The translations under genes and the position numbers were made by a program. Of a stretch of 36,053 nucleotides of DNA, positions 1 through 9,338 are shown piece by piece. The notes beneath the pieces are model-generated. The model did no database searches. It saw only the letters and a program-made list of their open reading frames with translations, and was not told where the DNA came from. The stretch comes from a virus. The stretch's first letter is position 1. Each line of letters begins with the position of its first letter. Where the stretch lies: positions 1-36,053 of the IMG/VR virus record IMGVR_UViG_3300036772_000143, one strand, 5' to 3'.

Positions 1-1163
1 GTTTCACGTGAAACGCCCGGCTCTTGCGCCGCGCGATATGCTGCCGATACCTGCGGAGAGAGATCGCGCATCTGGTAGTCGAGCTCGGCCATACGCTGGC
101 GTGTCGCGGCCATCTCGGCGGTGTCGCCCGTTTCCGGGAGAGCCTTGGCGAGTTCGGCGCGACGAGCTTCAATTACGGAGATCTGGCCCGCGAGATCGCG
201 GCGGGCACCGCGAGAGGTTTCCCCGGATCTCTGGGTGCGCAGCTCATTGAGCAGTTGATCGAGCGGCGCTATCGCTGGAGACGTGCCTTCGCGGCGCATA
301 TCGTCGAGATCATCTATCTGACGGCGCAGGGTATCCCGCTGCAATCCGAGGGTGTCGTATTGCCGGAACGCGTCCGGCGCGATGCCGCGAGCCAATTGAT
401 GAATATCGGGTGTGGGTGTAGGCGGCGGGACGGCGGGTTCAGGTTCTTCTGGAGTTGCCTCGCGCACCTGCTTGATTGCCGCGGCGCGAGCCTCATCGCC
501 GCGCGGTCCTGATTCGACTGTACCCTTCCACCCCGCTTCGCCCTCGCCAATCACGGCCAACGAACGCGCATAGGCGAGATCGGGCGGCGTCAAGGCAAGG
601 ACCGCTCTTGCATTTGCTTCCGGTGAGGCTACGGGCTCGGGAGCGGGAGGGCGCGGAACAGGTTGCGCCAACTCAGCGCGCGGGCCTCGCGGAAATGCTT
701 CCGGGATCGCCGCCAGAGTCCGCCCTATTTCGGCGGCTCCAGGGAGTCCGCCTTGTTCGGCGCGTTCGCCGAGAGCAGCTACTCCAGCTTGGCCGGCCCG
801 CAATGCCGCCGATCCGCCACGATAGACGCTCTCCATTCCGGTCGCGAGCGCTGAGGCCGCGGGGCGCAGCATCACTTCATTGAACGTCTTCAGCCAATTC
901 TGATGACTTTTCTGCAAATCATCGAAGAGACCGGCGCTTCTAAGAAAGTTTGTCGTGTCCTCGCCGAAATGGAGAGGTTCGGCACCCCATCCTTCCGCCG
1001 CACCTTGCCCCATCGCATTCAAAACATCGGCGTGTGGCCCATGCTCGAAATACCAATCAGGCATTGGTGGCTGACCTGAAGGCGCCGCCCCTTGGTCGAA
1101 CTGGTCAAAAAAATTGCTGCCTTTGTCTGGCGAGCCGTCGAACTGATCAAAGAAATTTGCCAT
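1..1163 (-). CDS. Large virion protein, N-terminal part (gene runs off the left edge)
   Basis: The minus-strand frame is open from an ATG at 1163 to the left edge: 387 codons and no stop. The start overlaps the stop of the transglycosylase gene by one base (TGATG), the coupling style used throughout this operon. The N-terminus holds two copies of an N-F-F-D-Q-F-D motif (near residues 3 and 17), then a region rich in Ala, Gly and Pro. From about residue 260 it is strongly charged and coiled-coil-like, with runs such as TLRRQIDDLDDMRREG. No enzymatic motif is visible in this part. Last in a row of ejected core proteins, it is probably the N-terminus of a very large internal virion or polyvalent protein (inference). 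Plus-strand frames open over the same bases lack family character and Shine-Dalgarno (SD) support. Confidence 0.75.
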   Translation of the reverse strand, partial: MANFFDQFDGSPDKGSNFFDQFDQGAAPSGQPPMPDWYFEHGPHADVLNAMGQGAAEGWGAEPLHFGEDTTNFLRSAGLFDDLQKSHQNWLKTFNEVMLRPAASALATGMESVYRGGSAALRAGQAGVAALGERAEQGGLPGAAEIGRTLAAIPEAFPRGPRAELAQPVPRPPAPEPVASPEANARAVLALTPPDLAYARSLAVIGEGEAGWKGTVESGPRGDEARAAAIKQVREATPEEPEPAVPPPTPTPDIHQLARGIAPDAFRQYDTLGLQRDTLRRQIDDLDDMRREGTSPAIAPLDQLLNELRTQRSGETSRGARRDLAGQISVIEARRAELAKALPETGDTAEMAATRQRMAELDYQMRDLSPQVSAAYRAAQEPGVSRE

Positions 1164-3412
1164 CAGGGCTGCGGAGCGACGGGCGGGGTCGCGATGGGCG
1201 GTGTCGGTCCCAGCGGACCGAGCACGGCATTAGAAGCGCCGGCGCCATATTTCCGATCATACTCTGTACGCAGACCGGGATTTGCCCTGAGGGCGGCGTT
1301 GGCGGCCCCCATGTTCGGACCCTTTGGAGTTGTGGGTGCGGCATTCGCATTCGTCTCAGTCCCCGCCTCCAGTTTGTCTTTCATCTCCTCGGCATCGCTG
1401 CGCTTGAACGGCTGGATCATCTTATCCATGCTCTCTTTCGAGGATAGTTCTTGAGGCGTCTTGCCTGCCTTTATCCCATCTTCCCAGTATTTGAAGAACG
1501 CTGGCGTAAATCCGATGTTGTACGCGTCTTCTCCTTTAGGGTCGCGGAGTTTGAAGACGCCATAATCGGCTTCGAATGATAGTTGATGCTTGGCATAAGC
1601 CATCGCCCCAGCCTGAATCTTGGCGTCCCCTACTTTCTCCGGCAACTGCATCTCGCGCATGGTCTTGGTGAGCTTCTCGGCTCCCTCAAGCGTGAGATCA
1701 CCGCCCGGTCCGGCTCGCCGTAAGATCGCGGTCTGATCGGTTAGCCTATTCTCGCTCGCCGTTATCTGCTTCCACGCATCATCAAAGCCGGGACCAAAGG
1801 GCTTCGTCTTGTCTACCACGCCGTTGGCGATGGCAGCGTTCCGCAGGGCCTCCATCCGCCCCGGATCGTGCGCAAATGACGGATCTCTCGCGATCTCGTT
1901 GATAATGCCGTCGGTGTCCTGATGCGTCAGGATGCGCGTCATGTATCCGCTGGCAGCGGCCTCGCTCGCCTCTCTCAGTGCCCGCTCGCGCTCGGCGCGG
2001 TCGAATTCTTGCGCGTGCATTTGTTGCGCGACCACATTGCGAGCATGATCTTTGGCTTCCGGCGATGCACTTGATTCCTCAATCTGTCGCAGTCGAGCAG
2101 CGAGACCCGGCACTTGCGGCGTTGGATTGCCTCCAGCATCGGTCATTGTCGGCGACCCGGCTTGGGCATATTGCGAGCCAGCCACTCTCATCGTGTAAGC
2201 GCGCGTCTCATCGATTGGGATGCGGCTCGCGAATGCAGCATTAGAGATAGCGCCTGTTCGCGGATCGCCGATCGTCGTTAGCCATCGGTCGACTCGTTCG
2301 GGGCCAGCATTGTAGGCCGCCGCCGCCAGCGTCTCATTGCCGCCGTAGTGTTGCAATTGATCCTGCATATATCGCTGGCCCAGCGCCTCGTTGTATGCCT
2401 GATCGGTATGCAGTCGCCCTTCGTCATAAGGCACGCCCATCTCCGCGGCAACTTTTTGCGCGGTGCTCGGTAGGATTTGCGAGACTCCCACCGCGCCAGC
2501 AGATGAGACCAGAGCTTGACCGCCTGGTCCGACGCCGCCCTCCGCCCCCTTGATGCGCGACCATAAATCTCCGCTCTCTGGCATAGGCGAACCCAGCACG
2601 CCACGCGCCAGCGCATCTCCCTCGGATCTGACCGCATGACCCTTTACGGCATTCGATAGCGAATCATACGCTGCCGTGCCCTTGAAGAGATCGCGCTGTT
2701 GGTCGAGAACTTGTTGCGCCAATCCGGGGTTGGTCGGCAGTAATGCCCGGACACGCGCTTCCGTTGCGGCGCGGCGTGCATCCAAGAGAGTGGAATTTAC
2801 GATCTCTGGACCTGGAGTAAGACCCGCCGTGATCTGAAGCTGCTTGAGCCGACTTTTCATCAAATCAGCGGCGCCGTGGTTTGCCTGTTCCTCATCATCG
2901 GCGTGCTGAGAGATGAATTGCAGCGCGTTATTGTCCGTCGCCTTATTGACTTCCGTCGCCCAGAGATTTGATTGGTTCTCGTAATGCCGGCCGACCTCGC
3001 TCATCAAATAGAACTGCATCCGCCGCGTGTTCTGGTCGAACAGCAGTTCCTGATCGGGAGTGCCCATCTGCCCGCGATATTTCTCGCGGAGATCAGTTAT
3101 GGACTTACGGACGCCGGGCTCGGCATCCATCGCGGCTTGGCCCTTTAGCGAGTAGAAGCCTTGAATCCCCGAATCGGGATCGCCGTAAAGAACCTTGTTT
3201 GTCTCATCGAGGAAGTTATTCGTAGCCTGATCGGCGGCCACCTCACCAAAGAAGTGCCCTGCCTTTAATGCTCCCGCTCCAGCTTGCTGAAGTCCCTGCG
3301 CGATATGCGCGCCAAATTCCCCCGGTCGCGTCGGGATATTCTGATAATCATTGGGTACGCCCGTCTGCGGCGAGACGCTGGGCACGCCTTGATCGTATGG
3401 GACTTGCGCCAT
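1163..3412 (-). CDS. Internal virion protein with lytic transglycosylase (SLT) domain
   Basis: 749 residues. A soluble lytic transglycosylase-type domain occupies roughly residues 284-385. It has the order expected of the family: catalytic Glu in IKGAEGGVG (E291), then SSAGAVGVSQILPSTA, then AAAAYNAGPERV. Such enzymes cut the MurNAc-GlcNAc bond of peptidoglycan. In T7-like phages the ejected core protein gp16 carries this activity to open a path for DNA across the cell wall. The N-terminal 280 residues are alpha-helical and charged, and the C-terminal third is low-complexity and Pro/Ala-rich. It follows the gp14-like gene with no gap (3413/3412) and overlaps the next gene by one base. The role is a firm family inference; unlike T7 gp16, the domain lies mid-protein rather than at the N-terminus. 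Confidence 0.88.
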   Translation of the reverse strand: MAQVPYDQGVPSVSPQTGVPNDYQNIPTRPGEFGAHIAQGLQQAGAGALKAGHFFGEVAADQATNNFLDETNKVLYGDPDSGIQGFYSLKGQAAMDAEPGVRKSITDLREKYRGQMGTPDQELLFDQNTRRMQFYLMSEVGRHYENQSNLWATEVNKATDNNALQFISQHADDEEQANHGAADLMKSRLKQLQITAGLTPGPEIVNSTLLDARRAATEARVRALLPTNPGLAQQVLDQQRDLFKGTAAYDSLSNAVKGHAVRSEGDALARGVLGSPMPESGDLWSRIKGAEGGVGPGGQALVSSAGAVGVSQILPSTAQKVAAEMGVPYDEGRLHTDQAYNEALGQRYMQDQLQHYGGNETLAAAAYNAGPERVDRWLTTIGDPRTGAISNAAFASRIPIDETRAYTMRVAGSQYAQAGSPTMTDAGGNPTPQVPGLAARLRQIEESSASPEAKDHARNVVAQQMHAQEFDRAERERALREASEAAASGYMTRILTHQDTDGIINEIARDPSFAHDPGRMEALRNAAIANGVVDKTKPFGPGFDDAWKQITASENRLTDQTAILRRAGPGGDLTLEGAEKLTKTMREMQLPEKVGDAKIQAGAMAYAKHQLSFEADYGVFKLRDPKGEDAYNIGFTPAFFKYWEDGIKAGKTPQELSSKESMDKMIQPFKRSDAEEMKDKLEAGTETNANAAPTTPKGPNMGAANAALRANPGLRTEYDRKYGAGASNAVLGPLGPTPPIATPPVAPQP

Positions 3413-3931
3413 TTATCCCCCGGGCGGATTTTGCATGGCGTTCCACTTATACCCGATCGAGCTCGCATTCCCGAGCAGCCCGCCTGCAGCTGCAATCCCG
3501 GCTCCTATCGGCGCCTGCGCCGCCTCGGCGCTTTCGAGACCGGATTGCGCCGTGTAGCTGGTGGCCTGGCTTCGGTAGCCATACGCCTGCAAGAGCGCGT
3601 TGTTCTCCGTCGTTAACGTATCGAGCATCCCGGTCTCGCGCTGCGATTGTTGCACGGCCGCCGCAGACCCGGTGTTCACGTCGATCTGGTTTGCTCCTTG
3701 CGCCGCCTTGATCCGGCCGAGCGCAGCGGCGTTCTTCATGCTGCTCGTAGCCGCCTGCTGGGAGCCGGCCGCCGCACTATAGGCCGCATTTTGGTTAGCA
3801 ATCGTGGCATTGTTAGCCGCGACCTGGCTCTGGTAACGGGCCTCAGCGGCAGTCGATAGACCGCCCGCGATCGTACCGATAGCGGAAAGACCAGCCCCGG
3901 CTATGCCCAGAACTGGAAGGGCGGCTGTCAT
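3413..3931 (-). CDS. Internal virion protein, T7 gp14-like core protein
   Basis: 172 residues from the ATG at 3931, one base after the upstream stop. A TTG at 3952 in the same frame would lengthen it but lies inside the upstream gene. The N-terminus is a Gly/Ala-rich hydrophobic segment (LGIAGAGLSAIGTIAGGLS), followed by a long Ala/Gln-rich helical stretch (AEARYQSQVAANNATIANQN) and a second Gly/Ala hydrophobic segment. This is characteristic of the small ejected core proteins of podoviruses, which insert into the outer membrane after ejection. Position between the acetyltransferase-like gene and the transglycosylase gene matches the gp13-gp14-gp15/16 order of T7-like phages. Function is by family resemblance and synteny; no catalytic motif is expected. 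Confidence 0.75.
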   Translation of the reverse strand: MTAALPVLGIAGAGLSAIGTIAGGLSTAAEARYQSQVAANNATIANQNAAYSAAAGSQQAATSSMKNAAALGRIKAAQGANQIDVNTGSAAAVQQSQRETGMLDTLTTENNALLQAYGYRSQATSYTAQSGLESAEAAQAPIGAGIAAAGGLLGNASSIGYKWNAMQNPPGG

Positions 3932-3932
3932 T

Positions 3933-4406
3933 TCAGAATGGCCATGGCTCAATCTCTATGCGCCGCAGCGAGCCCCGGCGCGCAACAAAGCCGATGCCCT
4001 CGATCATTGCCGGCTCGGCGATCTCAAACCCAAAGAACTTCGCGAAACGCATCGCCACGGTGTCGTCATGGTGCAGATAGCATACGATCTCGTGGCGCAT
4101 TTCCATGATTCGCGCAAGTTCAGTGCGGCCCTCCTTTACCACGCGCAATGGGAATTTCTTCGCGGCTCTACTGAGTTGTAGCCAGAAGAGCCCGGCCGGC
4201 GACATCAATGAGCCGGTGACGCCCCACAGCGCGATCGGCTCGTCATCGAGTAAGGCGGTGCGCCGGTATGACGATTGCCGAAAGAACCCGCGGATCACCC
4301 GACGCGGATCGCGGCCCAGCCCGATGAACCGCGCGCAATCGCTCTCCGACATCTGCCGGGCGATCATCCCAACATGACGCGGCTCGGCATCGACGATGCG
4401 GATCAT
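3933..4406 (-). CDS. GNAT-like acetyltransferase-fold protein (T7 gp13 position)
   Basis: 157 residues. It resembles the short GNAT-fold proteins that podoviruses carry between the nozzle and core-protein genes. Features are an N-terminal MIRIVDAEPRHVGMIA strand-helix, a central core (LLDDEPIALWGVTGSLMS) that resembles GNAT strands 2-4, and a C-terminal AMRFAKFFGFEIAEP typical of the final GNAT helix-strand. The canonical acetyl-CoA pyrophosphate loop (Q/R-x-x-G-x-G/A) is not clear, so enzymatic activity is uncertain and it may be purely structural. The start codon overlaps the nozzle gene stop by four bases (ATGA). T7 gp13 fills this position and is needed for assembly of the internal core. 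Confidence 0.65.
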   Translation of the reverse strand: MIRIVDAEPRHVGMIARQMSESDCARFIGLGRDPRRVIRGFFRQSSYRRTALLDDEPIALWGVTGSLMSPAGLFWLQLSRAAKKFPLRVVKEGRTELARIMEMRHEIVCYLHHDDTVAMRFAKFFGFEIAEPAMIEGIGFVARRGSLRRIEIEPWPF

Positions 4407-7189
4407 CGGCCGCCGCCTCGCGGCTGACGCTGAGCCTCGCCTGATTCCGGCAAGTCACCCCCGAGCACTTCCGGGATAAACGCGAGCACCTGCAATGGCA
4501 GAGGAGCCGTCTGTTGGATCGCTACTTGGCCGCGCACGTCATAGCCGCCCGGGATCGGTACGCGAATATCACCGGTGTATAGCTGATTGAGTGCTGCCCC
4601 CCACGCCGTCGTTGCTGCCGCCCCTTTATCCGGCGCGACCGCCATGTTGCTCCACGTCGCAGCCGTCACCATTGGGCTCTGAGTGCTCCCGTCCGGTTGA
4701 TTGCAGCCCACGGAGATACCACCCTGTCCAGCCGAAGCCTCCAGCCGCACCGTTGCCGCCGCTACTTTCTTGCGCCGACCCTGTATGGTCGGCTGCCCCG
4801 CGTCGAGATAAAGGCTCTGCACTTGTGCGGTGAATGCCAGTCCAACCACGACAATAGTTCCCGCCGGCACAGACGCTGGCAAGTTAATCGATCCCGTCGA
4901 CGAAACGACCTGGGGCGGGATCACAATTGCGCCACATAACCCCGTGACGGTGGCGCCGATCAGGTGATTGAGGCCGCTGACCACACTCGTCTTCGGGCCG
5001 GTGGTCGTTGTCGCGAGCGCCGCGTCAACACACCACGCATATGAAATGCTCGACCACAGGCGGTTATCCATGCGCTCGATCATATAGGCGTTCCGGCCGC
5101 CCGGCGCGCGCTGCGTCGCCATATAGAGCGCATCCACCGGCAATTCCGTGATCGTCGCGACGCTCCATACGCTGCCTTGCGTGTCGTGCCGCGCCCATCC
5201 GGCGACCTCCTGCGCCTTCAGATAGGTGAGGCTGAGGAATGTCCCGTCCTGCCGCCCAACCCACAGGAGTTTATATGGCTCTTGGCACCACGCCCATTCG
5301 CGAATAAGCCCATTGCTGGCCTGAGATCCCAGCGCCTGGAAAAGATGAGAGGACAGATAAGTTGTATCCACCCCAGTATAGATATTAACAAAGAAATTGT
5401 AGCTGAATACTCGGACGATCGATCCTTTTGCTTCAACATAGAAAACCTCGTAATCGAGCACAAACGGCGGAATATTATAACTGCACCCATTATAGGCTTG
5501 CGGCTGCGCTTGCTGATCAGCCGGAGTGATCGGTTGTGGATTGAGTGACGATCCCCCGACTCCCGTCAACTGCCATGCCTGCCGCCCGGTGAGCACGACG
5601 AGTCCTCCGGGCATGCTGACCATAAATTGAATGCCGTTGACCTGCTGAGACCACGGCGTTCCGGTAATGGCATCACTGGCGATTGTCGGGATGCGCGTAT
5701 CGAAATTCGTAAAAGCGCCGGGCTGTGACATGAAGTAGGTATCAGGCTGGTTCGGCGTCGCGGCATAGACCCTGCGTTCCTGGAAATAGGTCACCACACT
5801 CGGGTAAACCCCGGACGCGGGACTGAGCACGAGTGTGCCGGTCGGCTCGCTGGAAAACCCCCCTCCCGAGAATGTGATCGTGTCGCTCGGCGCATAATTT
5901 TTCCCGCCATCGAGTACGATGCAGGATGGCACCGTGTTCGACTGGCTGTTGTAGGCCGCGAATATCACCGCGCCCGAACCGGTCGAGGTCGTAATGGTTA
6001 AAGTCGGGGCTCCGGTGCCGCCGGCGCCGACGAAACTCATCGCCACGTTGGTAATTGCGCCCACGACAAAAGGATTGGTGTGCCGCGGCGGCGTCTGAGC
6101 AAAATCCGGCACGATATTCGTGTCGACAAAGCTCGTGCCATAGGAAGATCCCGCATAGCCGTAAAGTACGCCGGGAGGGATGACCGACGAAGGGAGCGCC
6201 GCCGTTGTCCCGGCAACGGGCTGTGCCTTGTAGATATTGTATTCGATCGCCCCGGCGACGGCTGCATAAGTCACAATGACACTGCCGGAAGTAACGGCAA
6301 TATTGGCGCATTGTATCGAATTGAAGGGAGAGGCGATGCTCTCGGTCAGATCCACCGGATTGACCGCAGTCACCTCGTAGCCATAGGTCGCCGCGCTGGT
6401 ATCGCTCGTTCCCAGTGCCCCGGGCGCGTGAGTGGCGGATAAACTAACGGAGGCCGGAGCGCCGATCGACGGCGCGAACGTTACCTGCGCAAAAGAAAAA
6501 TTGTTGTTGGCCGTTCGGGTCAAGTCGTAGGGCGGGTAACTCGTACCCGTGTTCTGGTTCCAGCAGGTGAACGACATCACGTCCGCCGACTGCGTGAACT
6601 TCAGAAACGATAGATCAGCCTCCGCATAGACAGTAGTGACGGTGTAGATCCGAGCCGCTGTGCCGCCGCTGGTCCACGTTCCGAACGCTCTCGAATCAAT
6701 CGGATTGCCGTAGACATCGTTGAGTGTGAAACCCGATCCGCTTACCCCTGAGATGACATAGGTCTGGCCGTTGACCTGAGTCATTCCGGCAACGCCGGTT
6801 ATGTAAACCCAGTCGCCATTTGTGAAAGAATTCGTCGCCGAGACTACGGCCTGGATGGCTCGTGAGATGCCAGTGATCGAAATCGGCGTCTCGGTGACGA
6901 ACGCGCCGCCCTGAATGACGCGCATGTAGAAATTGCCGAATTCCAGGATCAGCCCTTGCGTCAGGCTGAATTGAAACGGGATCAGCCGCGGCGGTACGCT
7001 GCGGCCGGTCTGTTTGGAGAAGCCGACAAAGGCAGTGCCGGCCCTGGAATACGCCCCGCCACGATAGCTGACGAAGGCGTTGCGCATCGTCGAGCAGCCG
7101 ATGCCGTAGTGCTGATTGGTGACATTCCCATAAAATGAAGGGGCGACTTCACCGGCAACAAAGGATGGGCGTAGGATCGGCTCGGCCAT
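4403..7189 (-). CDS. Tail nozzle / tail tubular protein B (T7 gp12-like)
   Basis: 928 residues. The N-terminus has the recurrent pattern of podovirus stabilisation/tail tubular B proteins: LRPSFVAGEVAPSFYG, then a Cys/Met-rich stretch and FVSYRGGAYSRAGTAFVG. This forms the distal nozzle of the short tail. The middle holds beta-rich Thr/Ser/Gly segments that look like Ig-like decorations (around residues 230-460). Further on are the conserved YFQERRVYAATPNQPDTYFM block (about 470) and a cluster near EWAWCQEPYKLLWVGR followed by MATQRAP-type sequence. The C-terminal 150 residues are again beta-rich. It begins six bases after the adaptor gene. Length is within the range for gp12-like proteins with insertions. 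It is one of the surest calls in the window. Confidence 0.9.
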   Translation of the reverse strand: MAEPILRPSFVAGEVAPSFYGNVTNQHYGIGCSTMRNAFVSYRGGAYSRAGTAFVGFSKQTGRSVPPRLIPFQFSLTQGLILEFGNFYMRVIQGGAFVTETPISITGISRAIQAVVSATNSFTNGDWVYITGVAGMTQVNGQTYVISGVSGSGFTLNDVYGNPIDSRAFGTWTSGGTAARIYTVTTVYAEADLSFLKFTQSADVMSFTCWNQNTGTSYPPYDLTRTANNNFSFAQVTFAPSIGAPASVSLSATHAPGALGTSDTSAATYGYEVTAVNPVDLTESIASPFNSIQCANIAVTSGSVIVTYAAVAGAIEYNIYKAQPVAGTTAALPSSVIPPGVLYGYAGSSYGTSFVDTNIVPDFAQTPPRHTNPFVVGAITNVAMSFVGAGGTGAPTLTITTSTGSGAVIFAAYNSQSNTVPSCIVLDGGKNYAPSDTITFSGGGFSSEPTGTLVLSPASGVYPSVVTYFQERRVYAATPNQPDTYFMSQPGAFTNFDTRIPTIASDAITGTPWSQQVNGIQFMVSMPGGLVVLTGRQAWQLTGVGGSSLNPQPITPADQQAQPQAYNGCSYNIPPFVLDYEVFYVEAKGSIVRVFSYNFFVNIYTGVDTTYLSSHLFQALGSQASNGLIREWAWCQEPYKLLWVGRQDGTFLSLTYLKAQEVAGWARHDTQGSVWSVATITELPVDALYMATQRAPGGRNAYMIERMDNRLWSSISYAWCVDAALATTTTGPKTSVVSGLNHLIGATVTGLCGAIVIPPQVVSSTGSINLPASVPAGTIVVVGLAFTAQVQSLYLDAGQPTIQGRRKKVAAATVRLEASAGQGGISVGCNQPDGSTQSPMVTAATWSNMAVAPDKGAAATTAWGAALNQLYTGDIRVPIPGGYDVRGQVAIQQTAPLPLQVLAFIPEVLGGDLPESGEAQRQPRGGGR

Positions 7190-7195
7190 GACGCC

Positions 7196-8131
7196 TCAGT
7201 ACGCCGAGCCGTCGCCGAAGCTGATGCTGTCCCATCCCCCGCTGAAGACCCCAGGCCATCCCCCACCGTCCGGTCCCCATCCGAAGTTTGCGTTCCACGA
7301 TGCCCCCGCGTTTCTCGCCCGCAGAAAATCCGGCATGTGGTCGACCGAGCTCCACATCTCGTTGCCGTCGGTGATGCGCGCTTGGCTGATCGCTTCCTTG
7401 CAAGCCGCAATTGCCTGACCGCGCATCGCCAGGCCGAATTTCTTATCCTTGGCAAGCGGCAATGCCACCCGCGATGCCAAGAGTTGAACAAACGCCTCTT
7501 GAAAAAGAGCGTCCCACTCGTCCGGATAATCGACAGCCGCCGTATAGATAAGGCTCGCGTTCTGTACATTAGTCAGAACCACAGTGCGCTGCTGCGGTCC
7601 CACGCCTTGTATATTCTGGATATCGGGGAGTTGGCTCCAATCGCTTATTGCTCCTACGACGGCCGGATAGTTGAAATCGAGCGCCACCAAAAACCGGGCC
7701 GGAACGAGACGCACATTGAACGGATTTACGACATTGAGGCCGGGCATGCTGACCGTACCGGGGAGCGGCGGTCCCTGTACCAGCGGGAAAGAGCCCGAAA
7801 ACTGCGGAAGCATGTTCTGCTGTTGAGCGTTCTGCGGGACGAACCGCGCCTTTAGCGCGTCGATCGGCCACTGGTATTCGTAGATCCAGGGCGACGGGAC
7901 CACAGAACCCACATTAGGCGTCTGCCCCGTGGCGTCGGCCAACAAGGCCATAGGCGCTTGCTTGCGGGCGAAATTCCAATGCGCCGACCGCAGCAGTTCG
8001 TGCAATGCCGGCACATAGGCGCGGAGCAACGGCTTGGATTGCTCGGTTCCCTCTTCGAGATCCCCGATCGTCGGGCCGGACCAGCCCGAGGCATCTAGCG
8101 CGCGGTTGGCGATATCGGCTGCGACGGTCAT
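7196..8131 (-). CDS. Tail adaptor / tail tubular protein A, copy 1 (longest)
   Basis: 311 residues. It begins ADIANRALDASGWSGPTIGD and continues with LRAYVPALHELLRSAHWNFARK, the helical opening of gp11-like tail tubular A proteins, which form the ring joining portal to nozzle. Later come WIYEYQWPIDALKARFV, the family's hallmark block, and a helical end. Two further paralogues lie directly upstream (8128-8742 and 8742-9332). This copy is the longest and has an extra Gly/Trp-rich tail (WGPDGGGWPGVFSGGWDS). Its start overlaps the stop of copy 2 by four bases. The call rests on family pattern and on position next to the nozzle gene. Confidence 0.82.
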   Translation of the reverse strand: MTVAADIANRALDASGWSGPTIGDLEEGTEQSKPLLRAYVPALHELLRSAHWNFARKQAPMALLADATGQTPNVGSVVPSPWIYEYQWPIDALKARFVPQNAQQQNMLPQFSGSFPLVQGPPLPGTVSMPGLNVVNPFNVRLVPARFLVALDFNYPAVVGAISDWSQLPDIQNIQGVGPQQRTVVLTNVQNASLIYTAAVDYPDEWDALFQEAFVQLLASRVALPLAKDKKFGLAMRGQAIAACKEAISQARITDGNEMWSSVDHMPDFLRARNAGASWNANFGWGPDGGGWPGVFSGGWDSISFGDGSAY

Positions 8132-8742
8132 CCTTCTTTGGCCTCCGCCGCCTGCATTGCGGCCACTTCGTCACCCGCCTCGACCTTGGCGGCATCCAGG
8201 TTCGCAAGAACCGGCGCAAGGCGGCGCGCGAGGGAGGCAATCAGCTCTTCGAGAAACATCGGCTCCATCGCCAGCGGATCGGTCACCTGTCCCGTGTAAA
8301 CCAGGATCGCGTTCACAACATCGGTGAGGATGACTTGTGCCGGCGGCGTAAGCGTAGGGTCATTGGCGACGCGGAACACTTTCGGCCGCGGCGCGAAGGA
8401 AGGGATTAGTATCGGCTGCCCTCGAATCGAGCGCACCTTCAATGTGTCGCCCGGATATAGATATTCGTAGCGCCACGGAAGAATCGGGTAGGTAGAAGTC
8501 CACGGCGTCACCGGGGTATAGCCGCCTGGCGGGGCAGTCTTGAGAAGCGTCAGCGAGACAATCCGCTCGGCAAACCCCCAATCCTTGGAACGCAGCAGCT
8601 CGTCCCGCGTCTGGCCGTAGATGTCGAGCGCGGCTTTGCTTGCTGTCGAGCCGTCGTAGAGCGAGCCGATCCGAAATTTCCATCCAAGGCGGACCAACGC
8701 GGCATTGCAAGCGTCCTCCGGCGAAGCGAGCGACAGCGGCAT
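8128..8742 (-). CDS. Tail adaptor / tail tubular protein A paralogue, copy 2
   Basis: 204 residues. It is a diverged paralogue of its neighbours. It opens SPEDACNAALVRLGWKFRIG, continues with ALDIYGQTRDELLRSKDWGF (equivalent to the LLRSAHWNF block of copy 1), then WRYEYLYPGDTLKVRSIRGQ and AILVYTGQVTDPLAMEPMFL, and ends in a helical, acidic segment. The last two blocks also occur in copy 3. Start and stop overlap the flanking genes by one and four bases, so the three copies should be translated together. It is probably a structural subunit at the portal-tail junction. Whether it builds a mixed ring with the others or a separate layer cannot be read from sequence. Confidence 0.75.
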   Translation of the reverse strand: MPLSLASPEDACNAALVRLGWKFRIGSLYDGSTASKAALDIYGQTRDELLRSKDWGFAERIVSLTLLKTAPPGGYTPVTPWTSTYPILPWRYEYLYPGDTLKVRSIRGQPILIPSFAPRPKVFRVANDPTLTPPAQVILTDVVNAILVYTGQVTDPLAMEPMFLEELIASLARRLAPVLANLDAAKVEAGDEVAAMQAAEAKEG

Positions 8743-9332
8743 CAGCTATCCCTCGTCTCCGCCGGAGTCTCGAAACCCTGCATAGTCTCCAACAGCGATC
8801 GAACCGTCTCCGGCCGCCCCGCTATCGCCATCGCGAGTTCCGACGCCAGGAGACGCACCACAACTTCGGTAAATCCCGCATCCCAAAGAGTTTCGGTCAC
8901 TTGCCCCGAATAGACGGCAAAACCTGCCGCGAGGTTTGTCAGGATCACCTTCGTCGGCACACCGGCGATCAGATCGTTTCCCACAGACCAGCGTATCGGC
9001 AGCGGATTGTTCGGGTCGGTGATCGTGGTCGGCACAAGCTGGCGGACTTGGACGCCATTGGTCGGATAGAGATATTCGTATTTCCACACGACACCCAACG
9101 ATATGATAGGACCTAGATTTCCGGATTGTAGCGCCGCTGTGGAACGAGCGAAATCCCAGCCGAATTGCCGACCGACGGTATTGACGACGCCGACGTAAAG
9201 AGCAGTGCAAGCAAGCCCCGCAGTCGATGTGTCGAAGGTCGGGGTTGGATAGTTGCCGCTGCCGGTTATCGCGGGCTGATTGTCCCCGATAAGTTGGATC
9301 GCGCGATTGGCGATGTCGACTGAAAGCGTCAT
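8742..9332 (-). CDS. Tail adaptor / tail tubular protein A paralogue, copy 3
   Basis: 196 residues, transcribed first of the three. It starts TLSVDIANRAIQLIGDNQPA, close to the start of copy 1 (TVAADIANRALDASGWSGPT). It continues GRQFGWDFARSTAAL, WKYEYLYPTNGVQVRQLVP and FAVYSGQVTETLWDAGFTEV, and shares the last two blocks with copy 2. It lies six bases after the GH54-like gene and overlaps copy 2 by one base. The N-terminus thus resembles copy 1 and the middle resembles copy 2, which suggests serial duplication or recombination between copies. Function as a tail adaptor subunit is inferred from the family. Confidence 0.75.
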   Translation of the reverse strand: MTLSVDIANRAIQLIGDNQPAITGSGNYPTPTFDTSTAGLACTALYVGVVNTVGRQFGWDFARSTAALQSGNLGPIISLGVVWKYEYLYPTNGVQVRQLVPTTITDPNNPLPIRWSVGNDLIAGVPTKVILTNLAAGFAVYSGQVTETLWDAGFTEVVVRLLASELAMAIAGRPETVRSLLETMQGFETPAETRDS

Positions 9333-9338
9333 CGCGGC

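Noticed and set aside
24-883. Two long plus-strand open frames at the left edge (24-512 and 476-883).
   Set aside because: They mirror the minus-strand gene that is coupled to its neighbour, have Arg/Pro-rich shadow composition and no SD or family resemblance.
3933-3952. Upstream TTG start (3952) for the gp14-like gene.
   Set aside because: It would overlap the preceding gene by 20 bases, whereas the ATG at 3931 follows the stop by one base.
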